Positions 5,629-6,163 of a stretch of DNA of 6,163 nt are shown here, piece by piece. The stretch is from Crocinitomicaceae bacterium. GTDB lineage: Bacteria > Bacteroidota > Bacteroidia > Flavobacteriales_D > Crocinitomicaceae. Position 1 is the stretch's first letter, and the number at the start of each line of letters is the position of its first letter. Location: the NCBI GenBank assembly GCA_027084145.1, contig JALWLM010000162.1, forward strand, positions 1 through 6,163, in the 5' to 3' direction. The notes beneath the pieces are model-generated. The model had not been told where the DNA came from and did not search any database. It saw only the letters and a list, made by a program, of their open reading frames with translations. A program made the translations under genes and the position numbers.

Positions 5629-6163
5629 ATGACTCGAACTTTATTATCTCTCTTTTCTCTTCTTTTTTCTTTTGCTATTCTATTAAATTCATGTAATGAA
5701 ACAGATAAAAAGAGCACTTCTATTTCTATTGGACATGGAGGTAAACATTACGGAGGAACTTTTAAATTCATGTCCTTAGCTAAAATAAACAATTTGTTTC
5801 CAACGCAAGCAATAGATTTATATACAGCCCGAGTAAATGCCCAAATATTTGAACCTTTATTAACAATTGATTATACTTCGATGAAGGTTGTCCCATTAAT
5901 CGCCGAAAGTTATACGGTAAGTAAAGACGGTAAAAAATACACCTTTAAAATTAGAAAGAACATCTTTTTCCATGAATCAGAATTATTTGATGACAAAGAA
6001 GAATTAACCGCTAAAGATGTCAAAAAAACATTAGAAATAGCCTGTTCAGGTTTAGAAATTAATAATGTTAGCTATTTACTTGTTAATCGAATCGTAGGAG
6101 GAGAAGATTTCTTTATAAAATCTAAGAATGGCCTCCCAAAAGAAGGTTTAAAGGGTGTTAAGG
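5629..6163 (+). CDS. Oligopeptide/dipeptide-binding lipoprotein (SBP_bac_5 family), 5' part only
   Basis: The first 178 residues are in the window, and the family is usually 500-600 residues long. Residues 1-21 are a lipoprotein signal with the lipobox LNSC, so C22 would be lipidated after cleavage by signal peptidase II. Residues 43-178 match the start of the solute-binding fold of DppA/OppA-type proteins: GGTFKFMSLAKINNLFPTQA, VNAQIFEPLLTID (69-81), VVPLIAESYTVSKDGKKYTF (87-106), KIRKNIFFHE (107-116) and LTAKDVKKTLE (126-136). Known family members bind peptides and deliver them to an ABC permease. In Bacteroidota the lipoprotein is usually fixed to a membrane. Whether permease genes follow cannot be seen. 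Residues after the lipid Cys (NETDKK) are partly acidic, which might favour export to the cell surface, but this is weak. It has its own promoter and begins 77 bases after trpS. No Shine-Dalgarno is visible. Confidence 0.9.
   Translation, partial: MTRTLLSLFSLLFSFAILLNSCNETDKKSTSISIGHGGKHYGGTFKFMSLAKINNLFPTQAIDLYTARVNAQIFEPLLTIDYTSMKVVPLIAESYTVSKDGKKYTFKIRKNIFFHESELFDDKEELTAKDVKKTLEIACSGLEINNVSYLLVNRIVGGEDFFIKSKNGLPKEGLKGVK

Overview
The window looks like chromosome from an AT-rich member of the Bacteroidota, most likely a flavobacterium-type marine or host-associated lineage. Three things point there: a secreted protein with a type IX secretion (Por) C-terminal sorting domain, promoter -7 elements of the Bacteroidota form TAnnTTTG (two exact TATCTTTG copies), and start sites without clear Shine-Dalgarno sequences. 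No mobile element, tRNA, rRNA or CRISPR array is visible.

The left half (1-2982) is read from the minus strand. In transcription order it holds a radical SAM/SPASM protein (2982-1963), then a 130-base gap with a promoter and a pair of direct repeats, then a small secreted protein of unknown function (1832-1422). That gene overlaps by 14 bases the start of a large type IX-secreted, cysteine-rich adhesin-like protein (1435 to the left edge, missing only its last residue or residues). The overlap makes the small protein and the adhesin a translationally coupled pair.

The right half is read from the plus strand. After a 147-base divergent intergenic region comes an aldehyde dehydrogenase of the 2-aminomuconate/2-hydroxymuconate semialdehyde type (3130-4572), followed 10 bases later by tryptophanyl-tRNA synthetase, trpS (4583-5551). 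The pairing is suggestive, because aminomuconate semialdehyde is an intermediate of tryptophan breakdown through kynurenine. A new promoter then drives a lipoprotein of the oligopeptide/dipeptide-binding family (SBP_bac_5), which runs off the right edge.

Most of the window is ordinary. The points worth a second look are a Glu-to-Val change in the conserved GEP motif of the radical SAM protein, the AMSDH-TrpRS gene pair, the overlapping secreted pair, and three small repeat structures sitting on or beside promoters. I do not see convincing evidence of a new multi-gene system.
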